This document shows positions 18,623 through 28,187 of a stretch of DNA of 64,000 bases, in pieces. The DNA lies in the NCBI RefSeq assembly GCF_013388355.1, contig NZ_CP058246.1, forward strand, positions 3,100,001 through 3,164,000. Reading direction: 5' to 3'. Both the position numbers and the translations under genes were made by a program. The DNA comes from Flavobacterium sp. LPB0248. GTDB lineage: Bacteria; Bacteroidota; Bacteroidia; Flavobacteriales; Flavobacteriaceae. The notes beneath the pieces were generated by a model, which had not been told where the DNA came from, made no database searches, and saw only the letters and a program-made list of their open reading frames with translations. Each line of letters opens with the position of its first letter. Position 1 is the stretch's first letter.

Positions 18623-19536
18623 AAAATAGTTCAATAAAACCTCAGAGAGTGTTTGTTGTTGGAAGCGAGTGGCTGTATTACAATATTTATATAGGTCCTC
18701 AGACTTCTGATAAATTCTTAACGTCAATAGTGAGTCCTCTAACAAATTCCTTAATTGATGATGGAGTTATTAATAAGTGGTTCTATATACGTTATAAGGA
18801 TGAAGCTGGACTGCATTTAAGGGTACGATTTCATCTAATTAACACCAATTATGTAAATGAGGTTATCGCTAGATTTCATGATTTAATTATGCCTTTTATA
18901 GAGAATAAATTAATTTCAAACATTACAATAAATACTTATAAAAGAGAATTAGAACGATATGGAATTAGCACTATTGAGGAGTTTGAATCTTTGTTTTTTA
19001 TAAATAGCAAGTTGATACTAGATATTATAAAACTTACTGAAGATGATCAAAAAAGTAGATGGCTTTATGGTATGAAATCAATAGATAGGTTTTTGGATGG
19101 TTGGAATTTCACTATTGAGCAAAAAAAGCAATTATTGGAAAGTTTAAAAATAAGTTTCGGTAAAGAGTTTGGCGTAGATAAAGAAATAAGAAAACAATTA
19201 AGCAAAAAATATAGAGATAACAGAAGTGAAATTGATGCTATAATTAATAATGAAAATGAAGATCTGGATCTTTTACTCAAAAGTTTTCATGAAGAATGCA
19301 AAATACATATAAATAATATTTCACTGAAGTTAAAATCAGAAAACAGGTTCGAGTCTTATTATATTAACGATTTGTTGTCTAGTTATATACATATGCTTTC
19401 TAATAGGCTTTTTCAATCTAAACAAAGATTAAATGAATGGGTATTATATGATTTATTGTATGAGTACTATTATAGTAAGCAAGCGAGAATCACTAGTGAG
19501 TTAAAGAAGAAAACAATTGCAATTTCAAATTATTAG
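18619..19536 (+). CDS. Thiopeptide-type/LanB elimination-domain protein
   Basis: A 305-residue SpaB-C-type protein, the glutamate-elimination half of a split class I dehydratase. It turns glutamylated Ser into dehydroalanine. Motifs seen: KWFYIRYKDEAGLHLRVRFH, TYKRELERYG and SYIHMLSNRLF, the conserved Arg/His/Glu-bearing segments of this domain. It overlaps the LanB N-terminal gene (ATGA) and its TAG stop is immediately followed by the ATG of the next gene, so all three should be translated together. It must act with the upstream protein on the precursor at 21791. Confidence 0.88.
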   Translation: MKNSSIKPQRVFVVGSEWLYYNIYIGPQTSDKFLTSIVSPLTNSLIDDGVINKWFYIRYKDEAGLHLRVRFHLINTNYVNEVIARFHDLIMPFIENKLISNITINTYKRELERYGISTIEEFESLFFINSKLILDIIKLTEDDQKSRWLYGMKSIDRFLDGWNFTIEQKKQLLESLKISFGKEFGVDKEIRKQLSKKYRDNRSEIDAIINNENEDLDLLLKSFHEECKIHINNISLKLKSENRFESYYINDLLSSYIHMLSNRLFQSKQRLNEWVLYDLLYEYYYSKQARITSELKKKTIAISNY

Positions 19537-21717
19537 ATGAAAAAGATAATCGTGTTGTTGGTTATTTTGGTTTGCCAGATTGGTAATGCGCAAAATTTAA
19601 ATCCAAAAATTATTGTTTTACCTGAAAACTGTTCGGTAGAGGATTTTTCTTTTTTAAAAGAAGAAATAAAAGAGGCGCAAGTGGTGATGCTGGGAGAAGA
19701 ATCACATTTTGAAGGTAATGTATTTGAGATGAAAACCAAAATTATCAAGTACTTGCATGAGGAAATGGGTTTCAATACTATAGCTTTTGAATCTGGTGTT
19801 TATGATGTTTGGAAAGCGCAATATAGTATTAATAAAGGGGAAAGTGTAGAAGAAGCATTAAAAAACTCTTTGTTTTCGATTTGGGCTAAAAGAAAAGAGT
19901 TTCAAAGTTTTATAGCTTTTTATGATCAGAACAAAAAAGATTTAAAATTGTATGGATTCGACAATCAAATTACCGGGAAATTCGGAGAGGAACAACTTGT
20001 AAATGATCTTTATAAATTCTGTAGTCAGAATCAGTTAAAATTAAAATTAAAGCGTGAAGACTTCCAATTACTGGTAGAGTCAATGTTTAGTTCGGGAGTC
20101 TTTGATGAAGGCGATATTACTTATGAGGAATACAAAACTGCATTAACCCAGTTATTAAATAATATTGCTAATAAACCTAAAAGCGAGGAGCATTTTTATT
20201 GGACGCAAATCATAAAAAATTTGCTTGCATTAGCGGAATATCATTTTAGTAAAGAAATAGTTTTAAGCTCATTTTATACCACTTCGGATGATAATATCAG
20301 GGATAAGCAAATGGCTGATAACTTATTAGAGTACATTAAAGGTCATCCAGGTGAAAAAATTATATGTTGGGGTGCAAATCAGCATTTTGCTAACGATATG
20401 TCTTCTATAAGCGCACCGGTCCTAAAAGAATTCGTGCCAATGGGTTCTTATATAAAAAAAGCTTTAAAAGATAAGGTTTATAGTTTAGCAATGGTATCGG
20501 CGGCCGACTCAATATACCTGCAAAACAAGTGGAATAAAACACCGATAAATCAGGACTCTTTTGAATCTTATCTAAAGAAAAATAAAAAGCCTCATTTGTA
20601 TATTTCATCAAGTCTGCCTGAGATGAAGAAAATACAATCAAATAGATTATTTAGCCCAATAACATTTATAGAAGCGCGTTTAGATTTATTGTATGACGGC
20701 TATTTGTATTTTGATAAAGTAATGCAGTCAATACCTATTGTCAGTGATGAAAAGGAGATGACAAAAAAGAGCGAGTTAACTAATAATCAGATCGAAAAAG
20801 AGAATAATATTGTTTTTCAACAGGTATCTGATAATTCCGGCTTGAAGGTAAATGCTCTAAATGAAGTGCTGATCTATAGCAAAAGAACACCTTATCAAAT
20901 TATAAAAAAAACAATTGATGATCTTAATAAAAACTATCCCAACTCTCCTTTTAATTCAAATATGTATTCTAATGTTACAACTAATATTGGAGATGTAATT
21001 TGTTTAGATTTAGACTTTGTTTCAGAACAATATGATTTTCCATATACAGATAATTATCGTAGTACAAAACAAATAAAAGAATTAAGATGGAATATTAAGA
21101 ATGGTTATGAACCGCAAAATTTGAGGGAATATCATAGTTTGATATATAATAATCCAATAAAATATGCACCTTTCCTGGATAATCGAAAATATAAAAAATT
21201 CATTTTTAATTTAGAAGAAATTATTAAATATAATAATAAAGAAGTGTTTGTAATTAGTTTTTCTTCAACAAGAAACCATTCTACTTATACCAAAAGAATG
21301 TTTTTAAGTAATTACACAGGCAAATTATATGTTAATAAAGATGATTATGCGCTTGTGAAAATTACTGAAAATTGGGAAGTCACCAAATTTCCTGAAGAAT
21401 TTAAACAAGGATTAGAAGTGAGAGATTGGTTAGCAAAGTATACTAAAAAAGAATTTGTTAATGAGGCGATAGAAACTGATTTCGTAAAAAATGATAATTT
21501 GTATTATATAGCCCATTCTGAAATCACCATTTTGGGTAAATTAATAGATAAAGAGAGTAATTCATTAAATTACAAAACCACTATTAATTCATTTTGGAGC
21601 AATTTTAACAGTGTTAATCCGAAAGAAATTTCAAATAAAGAAGAACAGCATTTATTTGGCAAAATCAATTTCAACAAAATATTTTGGGATTCCTACGTGC
21701 TTCCTAAGAAACAATAA
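19537..21717 (+). CDS. Secreted EreA-like (erythromycin esterase family) two-domain protein
   Basis: A 726-residue exported protein. Residues 1-18 are a signal peptide (cut near GNAQ). Residues about 25-390 form an erythromycin-esterase/EreA-ChaN-like domain retaining candidate catalytic residues: Glu54 and His57 in LGEESHF, Glu85 in AFESG and a His in GANQHFAND. Residues about 430-726 resemble the C-terminal part of Bacteroidota carboxypeptidase-regulatory-like exported proteins (TPYQIIKKTIDDLNKNYPNS; YVNKDDYALVKI). It abuts the dehydratase gene with no gap and precedes the precursor. It may mature the peptide outside the cell, give self-protection or inactivate a competitor's product; none is demonstrated. 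Confidence 0.78.
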   Translation: MKKIIVLLVILVCQIGNAQNLNPKIIVLPENCSVEDFSFLKEEIKEAQVVMLGEESHFEGNVFEMKTKIIKYLHEEMGFNTIAFESGVYDVWKAQYSINKGESVEEALKNSLFSIWAKRKEFQSFIAFYDQNKKDLKLYGFDNQITGKFGEEQLVNDLYKFCSQNQLKLKLKREDFQLLVESMFSSGVFDEGDITYEEYKTALTQLLNNIANKPKSEEHFYWTQIIKNLLALAEYHFSKEIVLSSFYTTSDDNIRDKQMADNLLEYIKGHPGEKIICWGANQHFANDMSSISAPVLKEFVPMGSYIKKALKDKVYSLAMVSAADSIYLQNKWNKTPINQDSFESYLKKNKKPHLYISSSLPEMKKIQSNRLFSPITFIEARLDLLYDGYLYFDKVMQSIPIVSDEKEMTKKSELTNNQIEKENNIVFQQVSDNSGLKVNALNEVLIYSKRTPYQIIKKTIDDLNKNYPNSPFNSNMYSNVTTNIGDVICLDLDFVSEQYDFPYTDNYRSTKQIKELRWNIKNGYEPQNLREYHSLIYNNPIKYAPFLDNRKYKKFIFNLEEIIKYNNKEVFVISFSSTRNHSTYTKRMFLSNYTGKLYVNKDDYALVKITENWEVTKFPEEFKQGLEVRDWLAKYTKKEFVNEAIETDFVKNDNLYYIAHSEITILGKLIDKESNSLNYKTTINSFWSNFNSVNPKEISNKEEQHLFGKINFNKIFWDSYVLPKKQ

Positions 21718-21790
21718 ATCTGCGCAGATTGAAGGGGTAAGCTGAAAATCCTATACAATAGAGTAAGCACACAAACAAAAAATTTTAAAC

Positions 21791-21949
21791 ATGAAAAAAT
21801 TAAAATTAAACAAAAAAACTATTTCTGTATTAGATAAAAAGGAAATGAAAACTGTTAAGGGTGGAGATCAGCCAGAATTTCTATCAATCGTTAGCTGCAG
21901 AGCTTCTAATAGTGGATGGGACTGTTGTAGTAGTGGTCCATGTGTATAA
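21791..21949 (+). CDS. Class I lanthipeptide precursor
   Basis: A 52-residue precursor peptide. The leader (residues 1-25) is lysine-rich, starts MKKLKLNKKTISVLDKKEM and ends in a double glycine (KTVKGG), the recognition site of the C39 peptidase encoded downstream. The core (residues 26-52) has four Cys (36, 45, 46, 51) and six Ser (32, 35, 39, 41, 47, 48) but no Thr, so only lanthionine rather than methyllanthionine rings are expected. The Cys-Cys pair at 45-46 is flanked by Trp43 and by Ser47-Ser48. It follows the EreA-like gene by 73 bases and is followed by a hairpin before lanC. Confidence 0.9.
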   Translation: MKKLKLNKKTISVLDKKEMKTVKGGDQPEFLSIVSCRASNSGWDCCSSGPCV

Positions 21950-21971
21950 ACTATTAGTTTATAAATTTATT

Positions 21972-22006
21972 CTTAAGCACCTTTTCAAGGTGCTTAAGAT
22001 TTTATT
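21972..22006 (+). terminator. Hairpin/attenuator between precursor and lanC
   Basis: A 12-bp perfect stem (CTTAAGCACCTT and its complement) with a TTC loop is followed by ATTTTATT, a weak T tract. It would let the precursor be made in excess over the downstream cyclase and exporter, a common arrangement in lantibiotic operons. Confidence 0.75.
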
Positions 22007-22075
22007 ATTAGATTTTAGAATAATTTTTCCTTAGTTCAAATTTTAAAAACAACAGAATTATGTTAGATAAAAAGC

Positions 22076-23287
22076 ATGACTGATTTATTAAAGAAAATTG
22101 ATAAAATTTTATTTGAAGCTGCAAAAAAGATGGAAAGTCCTGTAATTAATGATGATTTAGGTGTTTTAATCTATTTTGCAACCAGATATAATGCTACAGG
22201 TGAAATTCTTTACAAAAGGAAGAGTGTATATTTATTAAACAAGCTGATTTCTGTTTTTGGAGATTATGATTTTTCAAGTGGCTCTTTAGATGGATTTGAA
22301 GGCGTGTTTTGGACAATTAGTTATTTAAAAAAATGCAATATTATTAATGATTCAAGAGAGTTTTTAGAAGGAATAGAGGATAGCTTGTTTCAATCGATAC
22401 AAAACGATATTAACAATAATATGTATGAGGTTTTCTATGGAAGTATTGGGAAAATACAATACTTTTTAGAAGAAGATAGAATTAATGAAGCAAAAGTTAT
22501 TATATTAATCAATGACCTAATAAACTCATTATGGAGTAATAAAGAAGAATCAGATGGGCAAATTTATTGGATAGATAATGTAACTTTTAAAAAAGATTTT
22601 GAGTTTATCGATCTAGGATTGGCACATGGTATTTGTTCTGTTTTTCTATTTTTAGTTAAATTAAAAGAACTTAAATTTGACAATGAGCATTTAGATTCAT
22701 TAATTAATGGAATTGTAAGAACGTACCAAAAAGCTGAAAATGAAGTCAAAGGAACCTCGTTTTTTCCAGACAGATACAGTATTAAAAATAAGCATAAAAA
22801 CCTAATTAATAGTAGGCTGGCATATTGCGTTGGTGATTTACCTATTTCGTTTGCTTTTTGCTATGCAGGTCAGGTCATTAATAATAAAGAATGGATTGAA
22901 TATTCAAAGAATATAATAAGACTTAGTACTTTTAAAGAAGTTTCAAGTTCGAATTTGAAACAATTTCAAGAATATGACTTTTTCGACATCGGATTTTGTC
23001 ATGGTATAAGTAGCATTCTATATTTATTTTATCAAATTAATAAATATCATAATGATGATTTTATATGTTTTAAAACAGAATACTGGAAGAACGAACTAAT
23101 TTTAAACGTAGGTAAATTCATCAAAATAAAGGAGCCAATTTATTATGCAAAATCATTTAACCAAATTGAGGATAAAAGATTACATAGTAAAAATTCAATA
23201 TTAAACGGTCTTTGTGGGGCAGCTTTGGTATTGTTGGCAATTGAATATGATGAAACAGATTGGAGTTCGTTTTTATGTCTGTATTAG
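22076..23287 (+). CDS. LanC-like lanthionine cyclase
   Basis: A 403-residue LanC-family cyclase that joins Cys thiols to dehydrated Ser, forming lanthionine rings. The three zinc ligands can be placed: Cys251 in AYCVGD and Cys308-His309 in FCHGIS. Other barrel repeats are DLGLAHGICS and LNGLCGAAL. The usual WCYG motif is altered to AYCVGD, seen as divergence rather than loss because the Cys is kept. It lies 126 bases after the precursor, beyond the hairpin, and 18 bases before the exporter. Confidence 0.88.
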   Translation: MTDLLKKIDKILFEAAKKMESPVINDDLGVLIYFATRYNATGEILYKRKSVYLLNKLISVFGDYDFSSGSLDGFEGVFWTISYLKKCNIINDSREFLEGIEDSLFQSIQNDINNNMYEVFYGSIGKIQYFLEEDRINEAKVIILINDLINSLWSNKEESDGQIYWIDNVTFKKDFEFIDLGLAHGICSVFLFLVKLKELKFDNEHLDSLINGIVRTYQKAENEVKGTSFFPDRYSIKNKHKNLINSRLAYCVGDLPISFAFCYAGQVINNKEWIEYSKNIIRLSTFKEVSSSNLKQFQEYDFFDIGFCHGISSILYLFYQINKYHNDDFICFKTEYWKNELILNVGKFIKIKEPIYYAKSFNQIEDKRLHSKNSILNGLCGAALVLLAIEYDETDWSSFLCLY

Positions 23288-23305
23288 ACAATAGTATAAT
23301 AGTAA

Positions 23306-25498
23306 ATGAAAGATTTTCCCTTTTTTAAACAGGCAGACCATAAAGATTGTGGTCCTACATGTTTAAAGATAATAGCAAAATATTACGGAAAGACAATCCA
23401 TATTCAGGATTTGAGAGATCATAGCGAAACAACTCGTGAAGGTAGTAACTTGCTTTTTTTGAGCGATGCCGCAGAAAATATCGGTTTTAGGAGTTTAGGA
23501 ATTAAGACTGATACTGAAACACTGGAAGAAGTTCAGTTGCCATGTATCCTGCATTGGAATAAAGAGCATTATGTTGTACTTTATAAAATTAAAAGAAATA
23601 TTTATTATATTTCTGATCCGGCTTTTGGTTTAATTGAATATAATCAAGAAGATTTTATTAAATATTGGATAGGAAATAATGCTGATAAAAGTACCGAGGA
23701 AGGAATTGCATTATTGATTGAAGCAACTCCAAAATTCTTTCAATCTGAGTTTAATGAAGAGGGCAAAAAAGGACTAGGGTTTGGTTTATTGTCACAATAC
23801 GTCTTGCAATATAAGTCATTTTTGGTTCAACTAAGTGTAGGGCTTTTGGCTAGTAGTTTATTACAGCTTATTTTTCCATTCCTGACTCAAAGTATAGTAG
23901 ATGTTGGCATACAAAATCAAAACATACATTTTGTTTATTTGATTCTTTTTGCACAATTGTTTCTTTTTGCCGGAAGAACGGGTTTGGAGCTTATTAGAAG
24001 TTGGATATTATTACATCTTTCAACCAGGATCAATATTTCGCTTATTTCTGATTTCTTTATTAAATTAATGAATTTACCGATTTCATTTTTTGATGTAAGA
24101 ATGACTGGTGATATCATGCAACGCATTAATGACCATCGGAGAATTGAAAAAATTCTGACCACATCATCTCTAAATGTATTGTTTTCTGTAATAAATATGT
24201 TTGTTATGGGAGCAGTTTTAGTGTATTATAATCTTCAGATATTCTTTGTGTTTTTTGCCGGAAGCCTACTTTATTTCGGATGGATTACTTTGTTTTTAAA
24301 AAGAAGGGAAGTATTAGATTATAAGCGTTTTGCTGAGGTTTCTCAAGAGCAAAGCAAAGTGATGGAACTCATTAATGGAATGCAGGAAATTAAACTCCAC
24401 AATGCCGAAAAACAGAAACGTTGGGGTTGGGAGTATGTGCAGGCAAGGCTTTTTAGAGTCTCAATAAAAGGATTAGTTCTAGAACAAACGCAAACTACGG
24501 GTTCGTCTGTCATCAATGAATTAAAAAATATATTTATCATTTTTCTGTGTGCAAAATTGGTAATAGATGGTTCAATTACTTTAGGAATGATGCTGGCCAT
24601 AAGCTCTATTGTTGGGAGTTTAAATGGTCCGATAACACAACTTATAGAGTTTGTCAGAGAACTGCAGGACGCCAAAATATCATTGGCGAGATTATCTGAG
24701 ATTCATGAAAAAGAAGATGAAGCAGAACAGGAAGTTCATCAAACCAGCGATGTTCCCTATAATGATGATATGGCTATCAAGGATGTTTCTTATAGATATC
24801 TTGGATCAGACATGCCGGTTCTGGATACTTTGAGTTTAACGATTCCGGCCAGGAAGATTACTGCGATAGTGGGCGTTAGCGGAAGCGGTAAAACTACACT
24901 GATGAAGTTACTTCTTAAGTTTTATGAGCCTGATAAAGGTGAAATTAATATTGGGAATGTAGGATTGAAAAATATTTCTCAAAAAGCGTGGCGAGCTAAT
25001 ATTGGCACTGTAATGCAGGAAGGTTTTATTTTTAGTGACACCATTGCAAATAACATTGCGATCGGAGTTGACAAAGTTGATAAAGAACGCTTGGTATATG
25101 CTTCGGATGTTGCCAATATTAAAGAATATATTAGTGGATTGCCACTAGGATATAATACTAAAATTGGTGCCGAAGGAGTCGGAATGAGTACTGGTCAAAA
25201 ACAAAGATTATTGATTGCCAGAGCTGTTTATAAAAACCCGGAAATTTTGTTTTTTGATGAAGCAACTTCAGCTTTAGATGCTAATAATGAAAAAGAAATC
25301 ATGAGAAAATTAGATGTTTTTTTTAAAGATAAAACAGTTGTCGTTATAGCACACCGATTGAGTACGGTTATGAACGCAGATCAAATTGTAGTTTTGGACA
25401 AAGGGAAAATCATTGAGATAGGAAATCATTCAACACTGGTAGAGGAAAAAGGAAATTATTTTAAACTAGTGAAAAATCAATTGCAATTAGGGAATTAA
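23306..25498 (+). CDS. Peptidase-containing ABC exporter (C39-ABC, LanT type)
   Basis: A 730-residue bacteriocin exporter with built-in protease. The C39 peptidase domain (1-130) has Cys15 in DHKDCGPTCL, His88 in NKEHYVVLY and Asp104 in SDPAFG. Six membrane helices occupy about 165-450. The ATPase domain has Walker A GVSGSGKTT (523-531), signature GMSTGQKQR, Walker B ILFFDEATSALD and switch His in VIAHRLS. It should cut the precursor after Gly-Gly (residues 24-25) and export the modified core. The HlyD-type partner starts 3 bases downstream. Confidence 0.93.
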   Translation: MKDFPFFKQADHKDCGPTCLKIIAKYYGKTIHIQDLRDHSETTREGSNLLFLSDAAENIGFRSLGIKTDTETLEEVQLPCILHWNKEHYVVLYKIKRNIYYISDPAFGLIEYNQEDFIKYWIGNNADKSTEEGIALLIEATPKFFQSEFNEEGKKGLGFGLLSQYVLQYKSFLVQLSVGLLASSLLQLIFPFLTQSIVDVGIQNQNIHFVYLILFAQLFLFAGRTGLELIRSWILLHLSTRINISLISDFFIKLMNLPISFFDVRMTGDIMQRINDHRRIEKILTTSSLNVLFSVINMFVMGAVLVYYNLQIFFVFFAGSLLYFGWITLFLKRREVLDYKRFAEVSQEQSKVMELINGMQEIKLHNAEKQKRWGWEYVQARLFRVSIKGLVLEQTQTTGSSVINELKNIFIIFLCAKLVIDGSITLGMMLAISSIVGSLNGPITQLIEFVRELQDAKISLARLSEIHEKEDEAEQEVHQTSDVPYNDDMAIKDVSYRYLGSDMPVLDTLSLTIPARKITAIVGVSGSGKTTLMKLLLKFYEPDKGEINIGNVGLKNISQKAWRANIGTVMQEGFIFSDTIANNIAIGVDKVDKERLVYASDVANIKEYISGLPLGYNTKIGAEGVGMSTGQKQRLLIARAVYKNPEILFFDEATSALDANNEKEIMRKLDVFFKDKTVVVIAHRLSTVMNADQIVVLDKGKIIEIGNHSTLVEEKGNYFKLVKNQLQLGN

Positions 25499-25501
25499 TA
25501 C

Positions 25502-26797
25502 ATGACTGAAGATAATACGACATTTGAGTTACGAAGTGAAGAGGTTCAGGATATCCTTGCCAAAGTACCGCATTGGATGATTCGATGGGGAACTATTCTA
25601 ATATTTGTTATTATAATGATGTTGTTTTTTGTTGCCTGGTTTGTAAAATATCCGGATGTGGTTAATACCGAAATTTTAATTACAACGAATATTCCGCCAG
25701 AAAAAATCGTAGCAAAATCTGCTGGACGTATAGAAGCAATTTTGGTAAAGAATAAAGCTGTAGTACCCAAAAATACAACGCTTGCAATTATAGAAAACAC
25801 TGCCAATTATCAAGATATATTTTTGTTAAACAGAATAGTGAATTCTTATAATATTAATGATCCAAAAAGCGATTTTCCGTTTTCTAAATTGAAAAATGCG
25901 CAATTGGGAGAAATCGAAAGCGCCTACGCTGTTTTTCAAAAAGATTATCAGGCACAAAAACTAAATGAAGATTTACATCCTTTTGAAATAGAGAGCCGCG
26001 CCCAATCTTCTGAAAAAATTCAGATACAGGAGCGATTAAATATTTTACAACAGCAAAAAGCAATCAATGAAGGTGAATTGGAACTTCAAAAAAATGAACT
26101 TGCCCGTTTTGAGATTTTATTCAATAAAGGAATAATTTCAGCTCAGGAAATGGAGGTTAAGAAGTTAAGTTTTTTGCAAGCTCAAAAGAATTATAGAAAT
26201 CTTTTGTCATCAATTTCCCAATTAAGGTCCTCTTTAATAGATAACACAAAATTAAGTCAGAATTCACACATAAACAGCACCAAAGAAGAGGCTCACCTAG
26301 GTCGTAACATGGCACAATCCTTTTATCAGCTCAAAAAAGTGATAAAAGATTGGGAAATGGCTTATACATTAAAATCCTCTGTAAGTGGCGTGGTGACTTT
26401 TTTGCACGTTTGGACAGAAAATCAGACCATAAATGTGGGAGATAATGTTTTTTCAATTATTCCGGACGCCAAAAATGAATTTATTGGTAAAGTAAAAGCC
26501 CCAGCTTTAAATTCAGGAAAAATAAAAGTAAGTCAAAGGGTAAATATTCGTTTGGCTAACTTTCCGGATAGGGAGTTTGGTGTTTTAAGAGGTACGATTC
26601 AGAATATTTCACTGGTGCCGGATAAAGACGGAAATTTATTGCTGGATGTTGCATTACCAAACGGATTGGAGACTTCTTATAAAAGACAAATTATATTTCA
26701 ACAGGAGATGAAAGGAAGCGCAGAAATTGTGACAGAAGATCTACGGTTAATAGAAAGAGTACTGTACCAATTTAAAAGCATTTTTGAACAAGTTTAA
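25502..26797 (+). CDS. HlyD-family exporter adaptor
   Basis: A 431-residue membrane-fusion protein. One N-terminal membrane helix (WGTILIFVIIMMLFFVAWFV) is followed by a barrel/lipoyl strand (IVAKSAGRIEAILVKNKAVV), a long coiled-coil hairpin (about residues 140-270) and the returning lipoyl/beta-barrel part (SSVSGVVTFLHVWTENQTIN). It links the C39-ABC exporter to an outer-membrane TolC-like channel, which is not encoded in the element and must come from the host. It starts 3 bases after the exporter stop and is the last cargo gene. Confidence 0.88.
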   Translation: MTEDNTTFELRSEEVQDILAKVPHWMIRWGTILIFVIIMMLFFVAWFVKYPDVVNTEILITTNIPPEKIVAKSAGRIEAILVKNKAVVPKNTTLAIIENTANYQDIFLLNRIVNSYNINDPKSDFPFSKLKNAQLGEIESAYAVFQKDYQAQKLNEDLHPFEIESRAQSSEKIQIQERLNILQQQKAINEGELELQKNELARFEILFNKGIISAQEMEVKKLSFLQAQKNYRNLLSSISQLRSSLIDNTKLSQNSHINSTKEEAHLGRNMAQSFYQLKKVIKDWEMAYTLKSSVSGVVTFLHVWTENQTINVGDNVFSIIPDAKNEFIGKVKAPALNSGKIKVSQRVNIRLANFPDREFGVLRGTIQNISLVPDKDGNLLLDVALPNGLETSYKRQIIFQQEMKGSAEIVTEDLRLIERVLYQFKSIFEQV

Positions 26798-26951
26798 AAG
26801 CATAATTCATAATGAAAATAAGGTGCAAAAGGCCGATAAGTTATTCTTGAAATTGGAAAGAAGGGAAAGCAGATAAAAGAGATGAAATAATTTTTTTTAG
26901 ATAAAAAAATGTAGAAATAAATGAGAGCAAAATAAACCCACTATGTTATAT

Positions 26952-28163
26952 TTAAAAGATAATATCGTCAATCATTTTATCTAAAGTGTTGCTTGGAAGT
27001 GTATTTAAATATGACATGGTGGATTTAATATCTTTATGACCTAAAGCTTCTTTAATAATCTCTATTGAGATATTATTAAATTTTAAGATTGTTGCGAAAG
27101 AATGCCTTGCGCAGTAGTAGGTTATTTTCTTTTTAATGTCTAAATCAGTAATAATTCTTTTCAGCGGGGTGTTTATGTAATTTTTGAGATATTTTTCTTT
27201 TTTGTTATTTATATAAATTTCGGAGTTCTGATTATTGCGAATGATATTGAATAAATAGAGTGAATCAGTGGGTGAAATATACTCTGCAAGTTTGTGTTTC
27301 CAGAAATCGTTTATTTTAAAGTTTACTATTACTTCAGTTTTGCTTCTTTTATATGTAATTGTTTCTTTATATAGATCTGTTTTTTTTAGTTGTATTAAAT
27401 CAATGAAGTTAATTCCTCTTCCGTAAAAACTTAGCAAAAACATGTCTCTTGCAAAAATGTCATTTTTATTTAGTAATTCTGCATTTTTTAATAATACAAG
27501 CTCTTCTTCGGATAGATATTCTTTTTTACCACTCTCTTTGATTTTTGATACTTTAAATTTATTAAAAGGATAGGTTGTTGATGGAATGATTTCGCGATTA
27601 ATAGCTTTGTTAAAAACTGCTCGTAAAGTGCGAATTCTTATGCCAATTGTACTTTGGCTATTGTTATTGCTGTTTAAAAAGGATTGATATTTATAGATTG
27701 CATCTACAGATAAATCTTTAAAAGTAATTTCGGTTCTGTTGAAAAATCGCTGAATCGATCTTAGGGTGTCTTTTTCAATGTTGCTGGTTGACAGCTTTCC
27801 TGCATTTTTAATTTCTTCGATTAAGCTTTCGTGAAAAGTGGTATAGCTTAGGGTTTGCTGTTTTCCTGAATCTTTTTTGAATTTGATTATAATATCCTGT
27901 ATGGTGAATGGAGTTTCGTCTAATTCAAATTCATGAATAATATTGTTGATACGATGCGAATATTTTTCAATGAGACCATTAATTTGTTTGTACTCTTTGT
28001 GCGATTTTTTAAGACGTTCTGTTTCAAATGACCAATCTTCAAGCTTGCATTTTTTTTTGATTGATAAACTAGTATTTATTCTGTCCTTGATTAATACAAG
28101 ATTAATAAAATACTCGCCTTGTGCATTTGGCGCAGCTTTTAGTGTAAATTTGTATGATACCAT
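26952..28163 (-). CDS. int: Tyrosine recombinase (element integrase)
   Basis: A 403-residue site-specific integrase. An Arm-binding N-terminal domain (about 1-100) and SAM-like core-binding domain (110-200) precede the catalytic domain with Arg249 (FYGRGINFIDL), Arg353 in YYCARHSFAT, His376 in ALGHKDIKSTM and the nucleophile Tyr385. The first His of the usual HxxR is Tyr350, a frequent substitution in Bacteroidota integrases. It is encoded at the right end, reading inward, with the attachment repeat 153 bases from its start and the phased TGACGARCA repeats in between. Confidence 0.93.
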   Translation of the reverse strand: MVSYKFTLKAAPNAQGEYFINLVLIKDRINTSLSIKKKCKLEDWSFETERLKKSHKEYKQINGLIEKYSHRINNIIHEFELDETPFTIQDIIIKFKKDSGKQQTLSYTTFHESLIEEIKNAGKLSTSNIEKDTLRSIQRFFNRTEITFKDLSVDAIYKYQSFLNSNNNSQSTIGIRIRTLRAVFNKAINREIIPSTTYPFNKFKVSKIKESGKKEYLSEEELVLLKNAELLNKNDIFARDMFLLSFYGRGINFIDLIQLKKTDLYKETITYKRSKTEVIVNFKINDFWKHKLAEYISPTDSLYLFNIIRNNQNSEIYINNKKEKYLKNYINTPLKRIITDLDIKKKITYYCARHSFATILKFNNISIEIIKEALGHKDIKSTMSYLNTLPSNTLDKMIDDIIF

Positions 28164-28187
28164 TACTAAAAATATTGGTTATAATTT

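Noticed and set aside
26798..26951. An immunity gene at the end of the lanthipeptide operon
   Set aside because: Only a 12-codon frame is open in these 154 bases; no hydrophobic or lipoprotein-like peptide is encoded.
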